Shown here: positions 1-9,765 of the stretch, piece by piece
Numbering within the stretch: the first letter of the stretch is position 1
How the letters are laid out: every line of letters begins with the position of its first letter
Origin: Verrucomicrobiota bacterium
Lineage (GTDB): Bacteria; Verrucomicrobiota; Verrucomicrobiia; Limisphaerales; UBA9464
Direction of reading: 5' to 3'
DNA: 64,000 nucleotides
Assembly (NCBI GenBank): GCA_017309115.1
Contig: JAFLEF010000004.1
Coordinates: 171,458 to 235,457, forward strand
Made by a program: the position numbers and the translations under genes
Notes under the pieces: model-generated
Told to the model about the DNA's origin: nothing
What the model saw: only the letters and a program-made list of their open reading frames with translations
Databases searched by the model: none

Positions 1-2145
1 TCCGGTCGCCGGGGTCTCGAGCGCCGCCGTCGGTGCTGCGGCCTTGAGATCGGTGCCCAAACGCTGCAGGTACGCGATCATTCCGATGATCTCGGAATCC
101 GGCGGGGCATTGCTGATCGAGCCGAACTGGAGATTGGCGACAATCTTGGCCGACTGCGCTTGGAGATCCTTGAGAGCATCCTCTTTCTCATAGCCCTCCG
201 GATATGGCACTCCGACCTTGCGCAGGGCGCGAATACGGGCCGGGAGCGAATTCAGGTCCAGCTTCTGGGTGAGCAGCCACGGATAGGGCGGCATGATGGA
301 TCCAGGCGAGGTGGAGCGAGGATCCTCCATGTGATTGTAGTGCCAGGCGTCCGGATACTTGCCGCCGACCCGATGCAAATCGGGGCCAGTCCGCTTCGAT
401 CCCCACAGGAACGGATGATCGAAGACAAACTCGCCGGCCTTGGAGTACTCGCCATAACGTTCGGTCTCGGAACGGAACGGACGAATCATTTGGGAATGGC
501 AGCCCACACAGCCTTCGCGGATGTACAGGTCGCGGCCCAACACTTCCAACGGCGTGTAGGGCTTCACGCTCGAGATCGTCGGAACGTTCGACTTGATCAG
601 ATAGAGCGGGATGATTTCCACCGCGCCACCAATCAGCACCAACACCACCGCGAAGATGGTCATCAGGCCAGCCTTGCCCTCGAGCCAACGATGTCCGGAG
701 CCATCGGGATGCTTGTCTTCCGAGAGCGGTGCGGCCTGAACTTCGGTGTCGCCTTCAAAGACGCCCGACTTCGCCGTGCGATACAGGTTGTAGGCACCGA
801 TGCAGGCGCCAATCAGATACAACGTTCCGCCAATGGCGCGGAGTCGGTACATCGGGATCAACTGGAGGACCGTCTCCAGGAAGTTCGGATACCGCAGGAA
901 GCCATCCGGCGTGAATTCCTTCCACATCAGACCCTGGGTAATGCCCGCCCAGTACATGGGGATCGCGTAGAACATGATGCCCATCAACCCGAGCCAGAAG
1001 TGCCAGTTCGCCAGCTTAAGGGAGTACAACTTCGTGTTCCACAAACGCGGGAACAGCCAGTAGAGCATTGAGAAGGTCAGGAATCCGTTCCAACCCAGGG
1101 CGCCCGTGTGAACGTGGGCGATGGTCCAGTCGGTGTAGTGCGAGAGTGAGTTGACGCTCTTGATCGACAGCAGCGGTCCTTCCAGCGTGGACATACCGTA
1201 CGCCGTCACCGCGACCACCATGAACTTCAGCACGGGATCCTGACGAACCTTGTCCCAGGCGCCGCGCAGGGTGAGCAGACCGTTCAGCATGCCGCCCCAG
1301 GACGGAGCCACCAGCATGACCGAGAAGGCCATTCCTAGGGACTGCGCCCAATCCGGCAAGGCGGTGTAGAGGAGATGGTGGGGACCCGCCCAGATGTAGA
1401 TGAAGATCAGCGACCAAAAGTGAATGATCGACAGGCGGTAGCTGAACACCGGCCGATTCGCGGCCTTGGGCAGGAAGTAGTACATCAGGCCGAGGTACGG
1501 CGTGGTGAGGAAGAAGGCGACGGCGTTGTGGCCGTACCACCACTGCACCAGCGCGTCCTGGACGCCGGCGTACACCGGATAGCTCTTGAGGAATCCCGCC
1601 GGCACTTCGATCGAATTGCCGATGTGCAGGATGGCCACGGTGATGGCCGTGGAGATGTAGAACCAGATCGCGACGTAGAGATGTTTCTCGCGGCGTTTGG
1701 CGATGGTGCCGAAAAGATTGATGGCGAACGCCACCCACACCACGGCGATGGCAATGTCAATCGGCCACTCCAGTTCCGCGTACTCCTTGCTGGTGGTGAA
1801 ACCGAGCGGGAGGGTGACCGCCGCGGCCACGATGATTGCGTTCCAGCCCCAGAAGTTGAACCAGCTCAGGGTGTCATTGAACATCCGCGCCTTGCAGAGC
1901 CGCTGCAGGGAATAATAGATGCCGGTGAACATGCCGTTGCCAACGAACGCGAAGATGACCGCGTTGGTGTGCAACGGCCTGAGCCGTCCGAAGGTGATGT
2001 ACTGGAGGCCGGCATTCAGACCGGGCCAAAACAATTCGCAGGCCGCCAGCAAACCGGCTGCGAGTCCAACGATGGCCCAGACGATCGTGGCGATCGCAAA
2101 CGCGCGCACGATCCGGTTGTCATATTTGAATGTATCAATCTTCAT
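1..2145 (-). CDS. ccoNO: cbb3-type cytochrome c oxidase, fused subunits I and II (CcoN-CcoO), partial
   Basis: The reading frame is open from an ATG at 2145 to the window edge (715 codons, C-terminus missing). Residues 1 to about 460 are a multi-helix CcoN core with the expected histidine motifs: PLHTN early, WWYGHNAVAFFLT, GPHHLL and HVHTGALGWNG, which in the family ligate hemes b/b3 and CuB. Residues from about 500 are CcoO: one membrane anchor, the heme c motif CVGCH at about 546-550, and a likely Met ligand in SIMPPYPW. The product is the catalytic unit of the high-affinity proton-pumping oxidase of the inner membrane. The start follows an AGGA-type ribosome site and lies one base after the ccoS stop, so the genes are surely co-transcribed. 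CcoN and CcoO are usually separate genes; the fusion is seen directly here. CcoP should follow outside the window. Confidence 0.95.
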   Translation of the reverse strand, partial: MKIDTFKYDNRIVRAFAIATIVWAIVGLAAGLLAACELFWPGLNAGLQYITFGRLRPLHTNAVIFAFVGNGMFTGIYYSLQRLCKARMFNDTLSWFNFWGWNAIIVAAAVTLPLGFTTSKEYAELEWPIDIAIAVVWVAFAINLFGTIAKRREKHLYVAIWFYISTAITVAILHIGNSIEVPAGFLKSYPVYAGVQDALVQWWYGHNAVAFFLTTPYLGLMYYFLPKAANRPVFSYRLSIIHFWSLIFIYIWAGPHHLLYTALPDWAQSLGMAFSVMLVAPSWGGMLNGLLTLRGAWDKVRQDPVLKFMVVAVTAYGMSTLEGPLLSIKSVNSLSHYTDWTIAHVHTGALGWNGFLTFSMLYWLFPRLWNTKLYSLKLANWHFWLGLMGIMFYAIPMYWAGITQGLMWKEFTPDGFLRYPNFLETVLQLIPMYRLRAIGGTLYLIGACIGAYNLYRTAKSGVFEGDTEVQAAPLSEDKHPDGSGHRWLEGKAGLMTIFAVVLVLIGGAVEIIPLYLIKSNVPTISSVKPYTPLEVLGRDLYIREGCVGCHSQMIRPFRSETERYGEYSKAGEFVFDHPFLWGSKRTGPDLHRVGGKYPDAWHYNHMEDPRSTSPGSIMPPYPWLLTQKLDLNSLPARIRALRKVGVPYPEGYEKEDALKDLQAQSAKIVANLQFGSISNAPPDSEIIGMIAYLQRLGTDLKAAAPTAALETPATG

Positions 2146-2146
2146 C

Positions 2147-2329
2147 TCAGCTTCCTCGTTCTTGGTCCAAAGTTTCGCGGCGAACTCGCGCCGTCTCATC
2201 CGTCAGCAATCGCATCGACGGCGTGGCCGTGTCCTCGTATTGCCCGGAACGCACCGCCCAGAAAAACGCGCCGAGAAACCCGGCCGCGATGACGATGCTG
2301 AAGGGAATCAGCAGCAGAATAACACTCAT
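2147..2329 (-). CDS. ccoS: cbb3 oxidase maturation protein CcoS
   Basis: This is a 60-residue protein with one N-terminal membrane segment (SVILLLIPFSIVIAAGF) followed by the FFWAVRSGQYED stretch typical of CcoS (FixS), where aromatic residues and Gly-Gln-Tyr/Phe-(E/D)D are conserved. CcoS is required for cofactor insertion into CcoN. The ATG at 2329 overlaps the ccoI stop codon (ATGA), and an upstream in-frame extension to 2449 lies inside ccoI, so the short start is chosen. The small gene sits between ccoI and ccoNO, implying translational coupling along the operon. Confidence 0.9.
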   Translation of the reverse strand: MSVILLLIPFSIVIAAGFLGAFFWAVRSGQYEDTATPSMRLLTDETARVRRETLDQERGS

Positions 2330-4872
2330 GAAAGTTCCTCCCCGGTGCCCAATACGGGACCCAGACCAGCCCGGCGCCCGAACCAGTGCACCGCTCCCAC
2401 CGCGAAGGCGACCACAGTCACCGAACTCAGCGGCATCAGGATGGCGCACACCACCGGCGAAAGCTGACCCGCCGCCGCGATCGAGAGCCCGATTACATTG
2501 TACAGGGTCGAGATCACGAAGCTGGCCCGAATCAGGTTCAGCGTGGTCCCGGCAAATTTCCGCAAGGCCCCCAGACGCGACAGTCGGCTTGCCTCCAGAA
2601 TCACGTCGCTCGCGGGAGAAAAGGCGCCAATCTGTTCCACCACCGCGACCCCGACCTGACTTTGCCGGAGCGCTCCGGCGTCGTTCAGGCCATCCCCGAC
2701 CATCATCACGGAGCGTCCCTGCTCCTGCAGCGAGCGGATGAACTCCAGTTTGCGGGCCGGGCTTTGATTGAATTCCAAGGTCGCTGGCAGACCAAACAAC
2801 GCGCGGAAACGAGCGGCCTCGCGATCGTTATCCCCACTCAGCAACGCCAAATCACAATCAGTCGCCAGGCCCTGCAACAAACGATCCGTTTCCGGACGGA
2901 GGGAATTGGCGACCGTAAACCGGCCGCAGTAGCGGCCATCCCGAGCCACATGGACTGAAGACGCTTCCAGAGCCGACGCCGAGAGCTCGACGCCCGCTTC
3001 GCGCAGCCACTCCGGTGAACCCAGCCACCATTCCCGACCCTCAACCCGGCCCGTCACTCCCTGACCCAACACTTCAGAAAACTCCTCTACTTCCGGAGCG
3101 ACTTCCGAGTCAGGCGTCAGACTCGCCACTACCCGACGCGCCAGCGGATGACTCGATTGACTGGCCAGCGCGCGAATGGCCCGCAGTTCCTCCGGACGCA
3201 GCTCCGTTCCGGTGAACTTGACCTCGCCTCCAGCGGTGGCCGTCAGGGTGCCCGTCTTGTCGAACACAACGGAATCAATCCCGGCCAACGCTTCCAGCAC
3301 CTGACCGTTGCGCAGAAAGAATCCGCGACGGCCCAACACCCGAACCGCCGTCCCCAGCGTGAACGGTGCCGCCAGGGCGAGAGCACAGGGGCAGGCGACG
3401 ATCAGGACCCCCACGAACGCCCGGATTCCCCGTGCCGGATCGCTCCATGTCCAGAACGCCGCCGCCCCTGCGGCGATCAGCAAAATCAACCACGTGAACC
3501 GCACGCTGTATCGGTTGGTCAGCGTGTCGAAGGTGTCGTCCTTTTCCTTGCGGAAGGCTTCCTGATTCCACAGCGACGTCAGGTAGCTCTGGGAAACCGG
3601 CTTGAGAATCTCCAAGTCGATCGTACCACCCGTCTGACAGCCGCCGGCATAGAGCACGTCGTTCACCTGACGCGACACCGGGTCGGCTTCTCCGGTGACA
3701 AAACTGTAGTCCATCGAGGCCTGGCCCCGGATCAGCCGCGCATCGGCCGGCACCAACTCGCCATGCCGAATTCGCAAATGGTCGCCCACGTTCAACTGCG
3801 CCAGGGACACGCGCTCCTCGGTGCCTGCGTTCAGCCGAATCACCGAGAGCGGGAAGAACGCCTTGTAATCCCGATCAAAGGTCAGGCGATCAAAGGCCTT
3901 TTGCTGGAACACCCGGCCGGACAATAGGAAGAACAGCAGGCCGGCGAGGGAATCAAAGTAACCTTCCCCGTGTCCGCTGAGGACTTCGTAAGCGCTCTGG
4001 GCAAACAACGCTGCAATACCGAGCGCAATCGGCACCTCGATGCTCAGGCGCCGTTGTTGCAAACTGTACCAAGCTGCCCGCCAGTAATCCGCCGCGCTGA
4101 ACAGAACCACCGGAAGGCCCAGCAACAGGCTCAGCACGCCAAACATCTTTTGGAAGGTCGGGCCGCTGAACGCATCCAGACCGAAGTAGCCCGGCAGGCT
4201 GAACAGCATCGTGTTGCCGAACACAAAACCCGCGACCCCCAATTGCAGCCAGAGGCGTCGCGGAACGGCGGAGCCACGTCGGGAATCCAGCGCCGACAAT
4301 TTCAAGTCGGGCGGATATCCCAGGGTATCCAACACGCCGGCCACCTTCGCCAACGAGACCTGTCGGGGATCAAATTGAATGGAGACTTCACGCCGGGCGA
4401 AATTGACCGTGCTCGAACCCACCCCGGGTTGAAGCCGGAACAGGTTTTCCAACAACCAGACACACGCCACACAGTGAATCGCCGGTACGTGGAAGGTGAC
4501 CCGCTGCGTCTCGTCACTGGCAAAATCCAGCAAGCGGTCCCGCACCGATGACTCATCCAGAAACGCGTAGCGGTCTTCGCCGGTCAGTACGGGCTGACGT
4601 CGCCCGGGGGTCGCCCCGAGATCGTAGTAGTGGCCCAGGCCCTGATCCTGGAGCAGTTCATGAACGGTCTGACAGCCCAAGCAGCAGAAGTGGCGTTCAC
4701 CCCGAACATGATTCCGATCCGGACAGGGCGTTCCACAGTGGAAGCAGGCCACCGCCAACTCCGGCCCACCGGCAGAATCCACGCTCCGGGCATCGCGGAG
4801 CGGGTGTTGAGAGAGGGCGGCGGTCATAGGACTCGGTTCAGCGGCCCTAACTAGCCCTTTTTGGGGCTCCAT
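2326..4872 (-). CDS. ccoI: Copper-translocating P1B-type ATPase for cbb3 oxidase assembly
   Basis: An 848-residue heavy-metal P-type ATPase. In order: an N-terminal Cys-rich metal-binding segment (CFHCGTPCP, FCCLGC, residues 43-67); an HMA-like domain with CVAC at 134-137; membrane helices; TGEA in the actuator domain (about 391); the ion-path motif CPCALALA (about 490); the phosphorylation site DKTGTLTAT (about 535); GDGLNDAG (about 722); and C-terminal helices. The cysteine-rich head and position beside ccoS and ccoNO identify it as CcoI/FixI, which exports Cu(I) for CuB assembly, rather than a copper-detoxification CopA. An internal ATG at 4827 is an alternative start. It is the first gene of the visible operon; no FNR-type TTGAT-N4-ATCAA box was found in the upstream bases inspected. 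Confidence 0.93.
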   Translation of the reverse strand: MEPQKGLVRAAEPSPMTAALSQHPLRDARSVDSAGGPELAVACFHCGTPCPDRNHVRGERHFCCLGCQTVHELLQDQGLGHYYDLGATPGRRQPVLTGEDRYAFLDESSVRDRLLDFASDETQRVTFHVPAIHCVACVWLLENLFRLQPGVGSSTVNFARREVSIQFDPRQVSLAKVAGVLDTLGYPPDLKLSALDSRRGSAVPRRLWLQLGVAGFVFGNTMLFSLPGYFGLDAFSGPTFQKMFGVLSLLLGLPVVLFSAADYWRAAWYSLQQRRLSIEVPIALGIAALFAQSAYEVLSGHGEGYFDSLAGLLFFLLSGRVFQQKAFDRLTFDRDYKAFFPLSVIRLNAGTEERVSLAQLNVGDHLRIRHGELVPADARLIRGQASMDYSFVTGEADPVSRQVNDVLYAGGCQTGGTIDLEILKPVSQSYLTSLWNQEAFRKEKDDTFDTLTNRYSVRFTWLILLIAAGAAAFWTWSDPARGIRAFVGVLIVACPCALALAAPFTLGTAVRVLGRRGFFLRNGQVLEALAGIDSVVFDKTGTLTATAGGEVKFTGTELRPEELRAIRALASQSSHPLARRVVASLTPDSEVAPEVEEFSEVLGQGVTGRVEGREWWLGSPEWLREAGVELSASALEASSVHVARDGRYCGRFTVANSLRPETDRLLQGLATDCDLALLSGDNDREAARFRALFGLPATLEFNQSPARKLEFIRSLQEQGRSVMMVGDGLNDAGALRQSQVGVAVVEQIGAFSPASDVILEASRLSRLGALRKFAGTTLNLIRASFVISTLYNVIGLSIAAAGQLSPVVCAILMPLSSVTVVAFAVGAVHWFGRRAGLGPVLGTGEELS

Positions 4873-5613
4873 CCGCTATACGGACGTTGCGCAAGGCTGA
4901 ACCGATTCTGTCATAAGAAGCCGCGCTGATGAAAAGGGACGAGCCTACTCAGCAAGATCGAGGTACCGGAATCAAAGCCATCGAAAGTCCCAGGTTTCCA
5001 GCTGGGAACCCGGATCGGACATTTACCTGGAGACCAATCCTAGTCGCGCGATCAACAATCTCCCTCCCAACAGATTACGCCTCGGGAATCCCACCAACCC
5101 GATTACTACCTCCTTCGTTGTCCGGCGGAATCCAAGCGAAGGCCCTACCTTCAGAGCGTCGCCTGAAAACACCTCCCAGACGACCGCTCGCTACTAACCT
5201 CCTTTTGTTGTCACCACTCCCGCCTTCCATGCGTTGGATTACAGAACGTAGATAGAGAAAAGGCGTGGTCGGGAAAGCGGCGCTCAGGTTCGCCGGCAAG
5301 ACTGGACTGCTCCGATTCTTGAAAAAACGGGCACTCAGGCCCTCTTTTTCACGAAGCTTCAAACCAACCCGATCTTTCTCCCGCCGTCCCTTCCTTTGCC
5401 ACGCGTCCCAAGTGCCTCAAACCGGGCCACGAGAGTAAGTTCCTACCTGGACCCAGGTAGAGGAATATACTCGCAGGTCGGTATTGGCCTCGGAATGGTT
5501 TGGGTCAGTATCTGGGTTCGCGATCGGTTCGCTTCCGGCAGCACGATTTCATGGTTGTCCTCCCGCATAATGGCTCGCCTGCCGAGCCGGTTCGCCCGCG
5601 CCCAGGGCGGTGG
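4873..5613. other. Intergenic region between divergent ccoI and sensor kinase genes
   Basis: About 740 bases separate the divergent ccoI and kinase genes. Short open frames occur on both strands (for example 5075-5362 minus) but show no recognisable domain and I treat them as non-coding. A near-palindrome centred on CAGCTG lies near 5000, and a strong dyad occurs at 5443-5460 (listed separately). Promoters for both flanking genes must lie here, but I cannot place them. Confidence 0.6.
5443..5460. promoter_or_regulatory. 18-bp palindrome upstream of the sensor kinase gene, possible operator
   Basis: CTACCTGG and CCAGGTAG flank a two-base AC centre, giving a perfect 8-bp dyad. It lies about 155 bases before the chosen kinase start and is the most symmetric sequence noticed in this gap. 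An operator role is inference; a cryptic hairpin is equally possible. Confidence 0.35.
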
Positions 5614-8600
5614 ATGCGGTGGTGGCAGACGGTCTGGCTAGGTTGGCTGATCGTCCAAGGACTGACCTGCCCCGCCCAGGTGCTGCATCTCGACGGGATC
5701 GGTTCCTACGTCGAACTACCCGAACGGTTGGGCGAAGATGCGATGGAACTGACTCTGGAGATCCGCGCCCAATGGGATCACTTCCTGTACTTTGAAGCAC
5801 CCCTCCACTTTGGCGACGACCTTCACGGCCTCGGGTTCAATCACAACGCCGTGGAACATCGGGTGCCGAAAGTGTTCGTGATGCCTGGAATCCGAACCGC
5901 CTACCAGCTGAACGGCGGCCAGATTCTCAACCAGAACGAGTGGATCCATCTGGCCGCCACCTTTTCGACGAACGGATTCCGCTTCTACGTCAATGGGGTC
6001 TGCCTCGGCACCAACAACACTCCGCTGCCGCCAGGCTTGCTCCAGCACGCTCCGGCCCGCTGGCTCGGTCGTTCACCCTGGCCCGACAACGGATACTTCC
6101 GCGGCGACCTCGACGACGTCGCTATATGGTCTCGGACGTTGTCCGACACCGAGATTAAAGATCGGGTCCATCAACCGTTGACGGGAACCGAGCCCGGATT
6201 GATCGCCGCTTGGACTTTCGACGCACCCGATCCCACCAACGACCGGGTCGTCCTCTCCATCGGGCCGCAACGCTTGCCGGCACGACTGCAACGTCAGGCC
6301 AAGATCGCGCCAAGTTCGTCCCGGGTGGTCGCCAGGTTTCCCCCGCCGTCGTTCATCCACGGTCGGGTAACGAACTCGCGAGGACGTCCAGATCCTTCCG
6401 TGGTCCGACTCTGGCAGGGATCCCGGGTAATACAGGCAACCAAGGCCGATGAAACGGGTTCATTCCGTTTCAACCTCCTCGTTCCAGCGGGCGACTATGA
6501 ATTGGAAGCGACCTCCACCGACGAAGGAACCTGGAGCCCGGTGCACGTTCAGGCCGGCACGAATCAATCTTCTCAGTTGTCCCTGCAACCCCGCGTGTCG
6601 GTAAAAGGAACGCTGACGACCATGCTGAACCGGGCCCAGTCCGGAGTAGAGATTCAGGCCTGGAGGAAGGTTCCAGCGAGTGATTCGCCCAACGGATTGA
6701 TCCTGGCCGGCCTGACCATCACAGATCGCGAGGGTCAGTATCAGTTCGTAAACCTCCGTCCCGGCTCGTATCAGATCCTGTGCGTTCGGCCGACACTTCC
6801 GGGATTCTCCAGCCCAGCCGAACAGGCCCAAGTCAGTGGCGAAGTGTCGAATTCCACCAATACCTTGGTGGCCAACTTTCGACTCCCGCGGCTGGCTTCG
6901 TCCCATTCCTGGCGTCGCTACAATCTCAAGGACGGACTACCGGACTCCGAAGTCCACGCGATTCTCCCCACCCCGGAAGGATCCCTCTGGGTGGGCACCG
7001 GCGCTGGCTTGGCGCGACTCGACAGCAATGGCTTCACCGTCTGGACCCGGAAGGATGGGCTTCCGTCGGACACCGTCACGGCCCTGACCCTGGACGACCA
7101 AGGGACGCTCTGGGTCGGGACCTCCCAGGGAGTGTGCTCCTGGCTGGACGGACGGTTCATCCCGCAGTCGTCCCCGTCCGCGCCCCAGACTTGGATCAAC
7201 TCCCTCACCCACACCAAGGACCGAACCCTTTGGGCCGCCACGGAAACCGGTCTGGCGCGTTGGTCCGGTGGGGCCTGGAACTGGCTGGGGCCCGAATCTG
7301 GTCTCCCGGACCGCTTGGTCCGGGGAGTCTGGGGACAACCGGACGGTTCACTTCTCATTCGATCGAGTACCCGATACCTCCGGCTCCAGGGCCAAAAACT
7401 GGAGTTCTGGCCCGCCGACCGGCCGCTTCCGGGAATGCCCTCGCAAATGCCCACGTGGTGGAGTCTGGAGTCCCGGACAGACCTTGAATTTCCCTCTTCC
7501 CTAATGTGGGCGAGCCAAGGATCCGGTTCGACCTGGAGTGCGTTTCAGGGCCGACTCGATCACTTCCAGGAGCGATGGTTCCAGATTCCCTGGGAAGACG
7601 AGGCCAGGCCGATCGAGATCCTTTCGCTGGGATTGGACTCCCGCGGATCGCTTTGGCTGGGAACCCGCACTCAAGGTCTGTGGCGCTTCCAAACCGATCT
7701 CCCGGAAACCATCAACGATGCCGATGGGCTCCCGGGACGAATCGTCCGCAACAGTGCCTTGACTCCCGACGGAACGGTCTGGATCGGCTGCGAGGGCGGC
7801 TTGGCTTCCTGGAAGCGGGGCGAACTCAAGATCTGGAATGGAGCCCAGGGACTGGCCGGGCGTCGCATTCTAGCGCTGAAGACCGACCAAAGTGGCACCC
7901 TTTGGGTCAGCACGGAACTCGGTCTATTTCGTCGGGAGGAATCCCGATTCGTGGCCGTCCGAAACTTCACCGCGAACAGCGTTGGCGGAATCTCGGAATC
8001 GACGGACGGACAGATCTGGCTGGCGACATCCGGCAACGGAGTTCTCCGGGGGTCGGAACGGGGCTGGACCCGCTTTGGACTCGAGCGGGGTGTCGCCCAC
8101 GATTTCACCGTCTCCGTTCTACCCGCCCGAGACGGAACGGTCTGGATCAACTTCGATCAGGCCTTGTTCAGGCTGAAACGGGACGCCACTGACGTCGTAT
8201 TTCTTGCCCCGCCCCAGATCTCTGCCGAACCAGTTGTCGTCATCACCAACCTGGCGGGGTTCCCACCTGACCGCGGCCAATTTCTGGAGGCTTCCGAGTT
8301 GGCCGAATCTCCCGATGGCACCCTGTGGTGTGGGAGTTTTCGACACGGTCTGTTACGACACCGCGTCGGGGTCTGGACCCACTTCGGCACCGCCGACGGT
8401 TTGCCTTCCATCCGCGTCCAAGCCGTCCACGTGGCTCCGGATGGCCGGACCTGGTGCGGTACGCCGCGGGGAGCAAGCGTCTTTGACGGGGAATTGTGGA
8501 GCACTCTGGATTCCGAGGACGGTCTCGCGGGCGACAGCGTGAACCACATTCGTTCCGACCCGGATGGTTCCTTGTGGTTTGCGACCAGTGCCGGTCTCAC

Positions 8601-9765
8601 CCGGTATCGGCCCGGGCGAATCACTCCCACGGTTCGCCTCCGCTCGGTGGAGGGCGACGAAGTCCACCAATTCCTGAACGACCTCCCTGTGTTTCCCGCC
8701 GCCGCCGTGGTTCGCGTCGTGGCGCAAACCGACGGACGCAATCGACTGCGCTGGCGGGTGTCCGGACCCGGAGCCAATGGTTTATGGTCAACGCTCTCCG
8801 CGAGTCCCAGCTTCAGCTTCCGACCCGAGACACCGGGAGATTATACCCTTGAGGTCATGGCGGTGGACCGGGACTTGAACCGCTCCCAACCGGCACTCGT
8901 CCAACTCACGGTGGTTTGGCCTTGGTTCCGTAATCCTTGGATTCTGACGCCCCTCGCTGGCGGCGCCGCGCTGTCCATGGCAGGCATGGGTTGGTTTGCC
9001 TGGCGGAACCGCAAGAACCGGCAGGAGTCCGCCCGCCTGCGTCAGGAAGCCCTCGCCCGCGCGGAACAAGATCGCCTCGGTGCGGAGTTCGCCCGGCAAT
9101 TGATTCGCACCCAAGAGGCCGAGCGCAGCCGACTGGCGCACGAACTTCACGACAGCCTCGGCCAGGAACTTTTGCTCATTCGCAACACCGCCCTACTGGC
9201 CGGGAACGGCCACGGGGGAGGCGCGGGCAACGGAGGTGATCGTTCAGGTCCGCTCACCGACATTGCCGAACGCGCGTCCCGAACCATTGAAGAACTCCGC
9301 AACATCGCTTACGCCCTGCGTCCGCAGGAACTCGACCGACTGGGATTGGTTCGCGCCTTGAAGGTGTTGTGTGAGGAAATGGCCGAGGCGGGCGGACTCA
9401 TTCTGAACTTCTCGGCGGATTCCTTGAACGGGCCGCTCCCGCCCGAGATGGAAATCAGTCTCTACCGAGTGGTGCAGGAGGCGCTCAGCAACGTGGTGCA
9501 CCACGCCCGCGCCACGACCCTGAACCTGCGCCTCAGCACGTCGGAAGACCGACTGCGAATCACGCTTCGCGACAACGGCATCGGATTCGACACCAGCGGC
9601 CGTTCGTCGGAGTCCACCAGTTTGGGCCTGGTCGGAATGGCTGAACGGATCCGTCTGCTCGGCGGCGGATTCTCCCTCACGTCCCGGCCTCAGGAAGGCA
9701 CGGTGGTTGACTTTTGGTTACCCCTTCAACGGCCGCGTTCACCCGAACATCCCCCGAACTCATGA
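5614..9765 (+). CDS. Large hybrid-ectodomain sensor histidine kinase (LamG, propeller, Y_Y_Y, HisKA_3, HATPase)
   Basis: A 1383-residue membrane sensor. A signal peptide (MRWWQTVWLGWLIVQGL) is followed by a LamG/concanavalin-like domain (about 25-200), a carboxypeptidase-regulatory-like region (about 247-395), then many two-component-propeller repeats with SLWVGT-type strands (about 436-1010), a Y_Y_Y-like beta domain, one membrane helix (about 1105-1130) and a NarX/LiaS-type kinase. The phospho-acceptor is His1179 in HELHDSLGQ. The N box (EALSNVVHHA) and G boxes (DNGIGF, GLVGMAERI) are intact. The ATG at 5614 is chosen because it gives the signal peptide and follows AGGGCGG; the frame is open to a TTG at 5500. 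It overlaps its response regulator by ATGA. Similar propeller kinases sense polysaccharides in other bacteria; the ligand here is unknown. Confidence 0.88.
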   Translation: MRWWQTVWLGWLIVQGLTCPAQVLHLDGIGSYVELPERLGEDAMELTLEIRAQWDHFLYFEAPLHFGDDLHGLGFNHNAVEHRVPKVFVMPGIRTAYQLNGGQILNQNEWIHLAATFSTNGFRFYVNGVCLGTNNTPLPPGLLQHAPARWLGRSPWPDNGYFRGDLDDVAIWSRTLSDTEIKDRVHQPLTGTEPGLIAAWTFDAPDPTNDRVVLSIGPQRLPARLQRQAKIAPSSSRVVARFPPPSFIHGRVTNSRGRPDPSVVRLWQGSRVIQATKADETGSFRFNLLVPAGDYELEATSTDEGTWSPVHVQAGTNQSSQLSLQPRVSVKGTLTTMLNRAQSGVEIQAWRKVPASDSPNGLILAGLTITDREGQYQFVNLRPGSYQILCVRPTLPGFSSPAEQAQVSGEVSNSTNTLVANFRLPRLASSHSWRRYNLKDGLPDSEVHAILPTPEGSLWVGTGAGLARLDSNGFTVWTRKDGLPSDTVTALTLDDQGTLWVGTSQGVCSWLDGRFIPQSSPSAPQTWINSLTHTKDRTLWAATETGLARWSGGAWNWLGPESGLPDRLVRGVWGQPDGSLLIRSSTRYLRLQGQKLEFWPADRPLPGMPSQMPTWWSLESRTDLEFPSSLMWASQGSGSTWSAFQGRLDHFQERWFQIPWEDEARPIEILSLGLDSRGSLWLGTRTQGLWRFQTDLPETINDADGLPGRIVRNSALTPDGTVWIGCEGGLASWKRGELKIWNGAQGLAGRRILALKTDQSGTLWVSTELGLFRREESRFVAVRNFTANSVGGISESTDGQIWLATSGNGVLRGSERGWTRFGLERGVAHDFTVSVLPARDGTVWINFDQALFRLKRDATDVVFLAPPQISAEPVVVITNLAGFPPDRGQFLEASELAESPDGTLWCGSFRHGLLRHRVGVWTHFGTADGLPSIRVQAVHVAPDGRTWCGTPRGASVFDGELWSTLDSEDGLAGDSVNHIRSDPDGSLWFATSAGLTRYRPGRITPTVRLRSVEGDEVHQFLNDLPVFPAAAVVRVVAQTDGRNRLRWRVSGPGANGLWSTLSASPSFSFRPETPGDYTLEVMAVDRDLNRSQPALVQLTVVWPWFRNPWILTPLAGGAALSMAGMGWFAWRNRKNRQESARLRQEALARAEQDRLGAEFARQLIRTQEAERSRLAHELHDSLGQELLLIRNTALLAGNGHGGGAGNGGDRSGPLTDIAERASRTIEELRNIAYALRPQELDRLGLVRALKVLCEEMAEAGGLILNFSADSLNGPLPPEMEISLYRVVQEALSNVVHHARATTLNLRLSTSEDRLRITLRDNGIGFDTSGRSSESTSLGLVGMAERIRLLGGGFSLTSRPQEGTVVDFWLPLQRPRSPEHPPNS

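Noticed and set aside
4990-5010. Near-palindrome GGTTTCCAGCTGGGAACC as a terminator or operator
   Set aside because: No U-tract, no clear relation to a gene end, and only one such copy; too weak to call beyond a note.
5075-5362. 95-codon minus-strand frame between ccoI and the kinase gene
   Set aside because: No ribosome site, conserved motif or sensible composition; likely part of a non-coding or repeated intergenic sequence.
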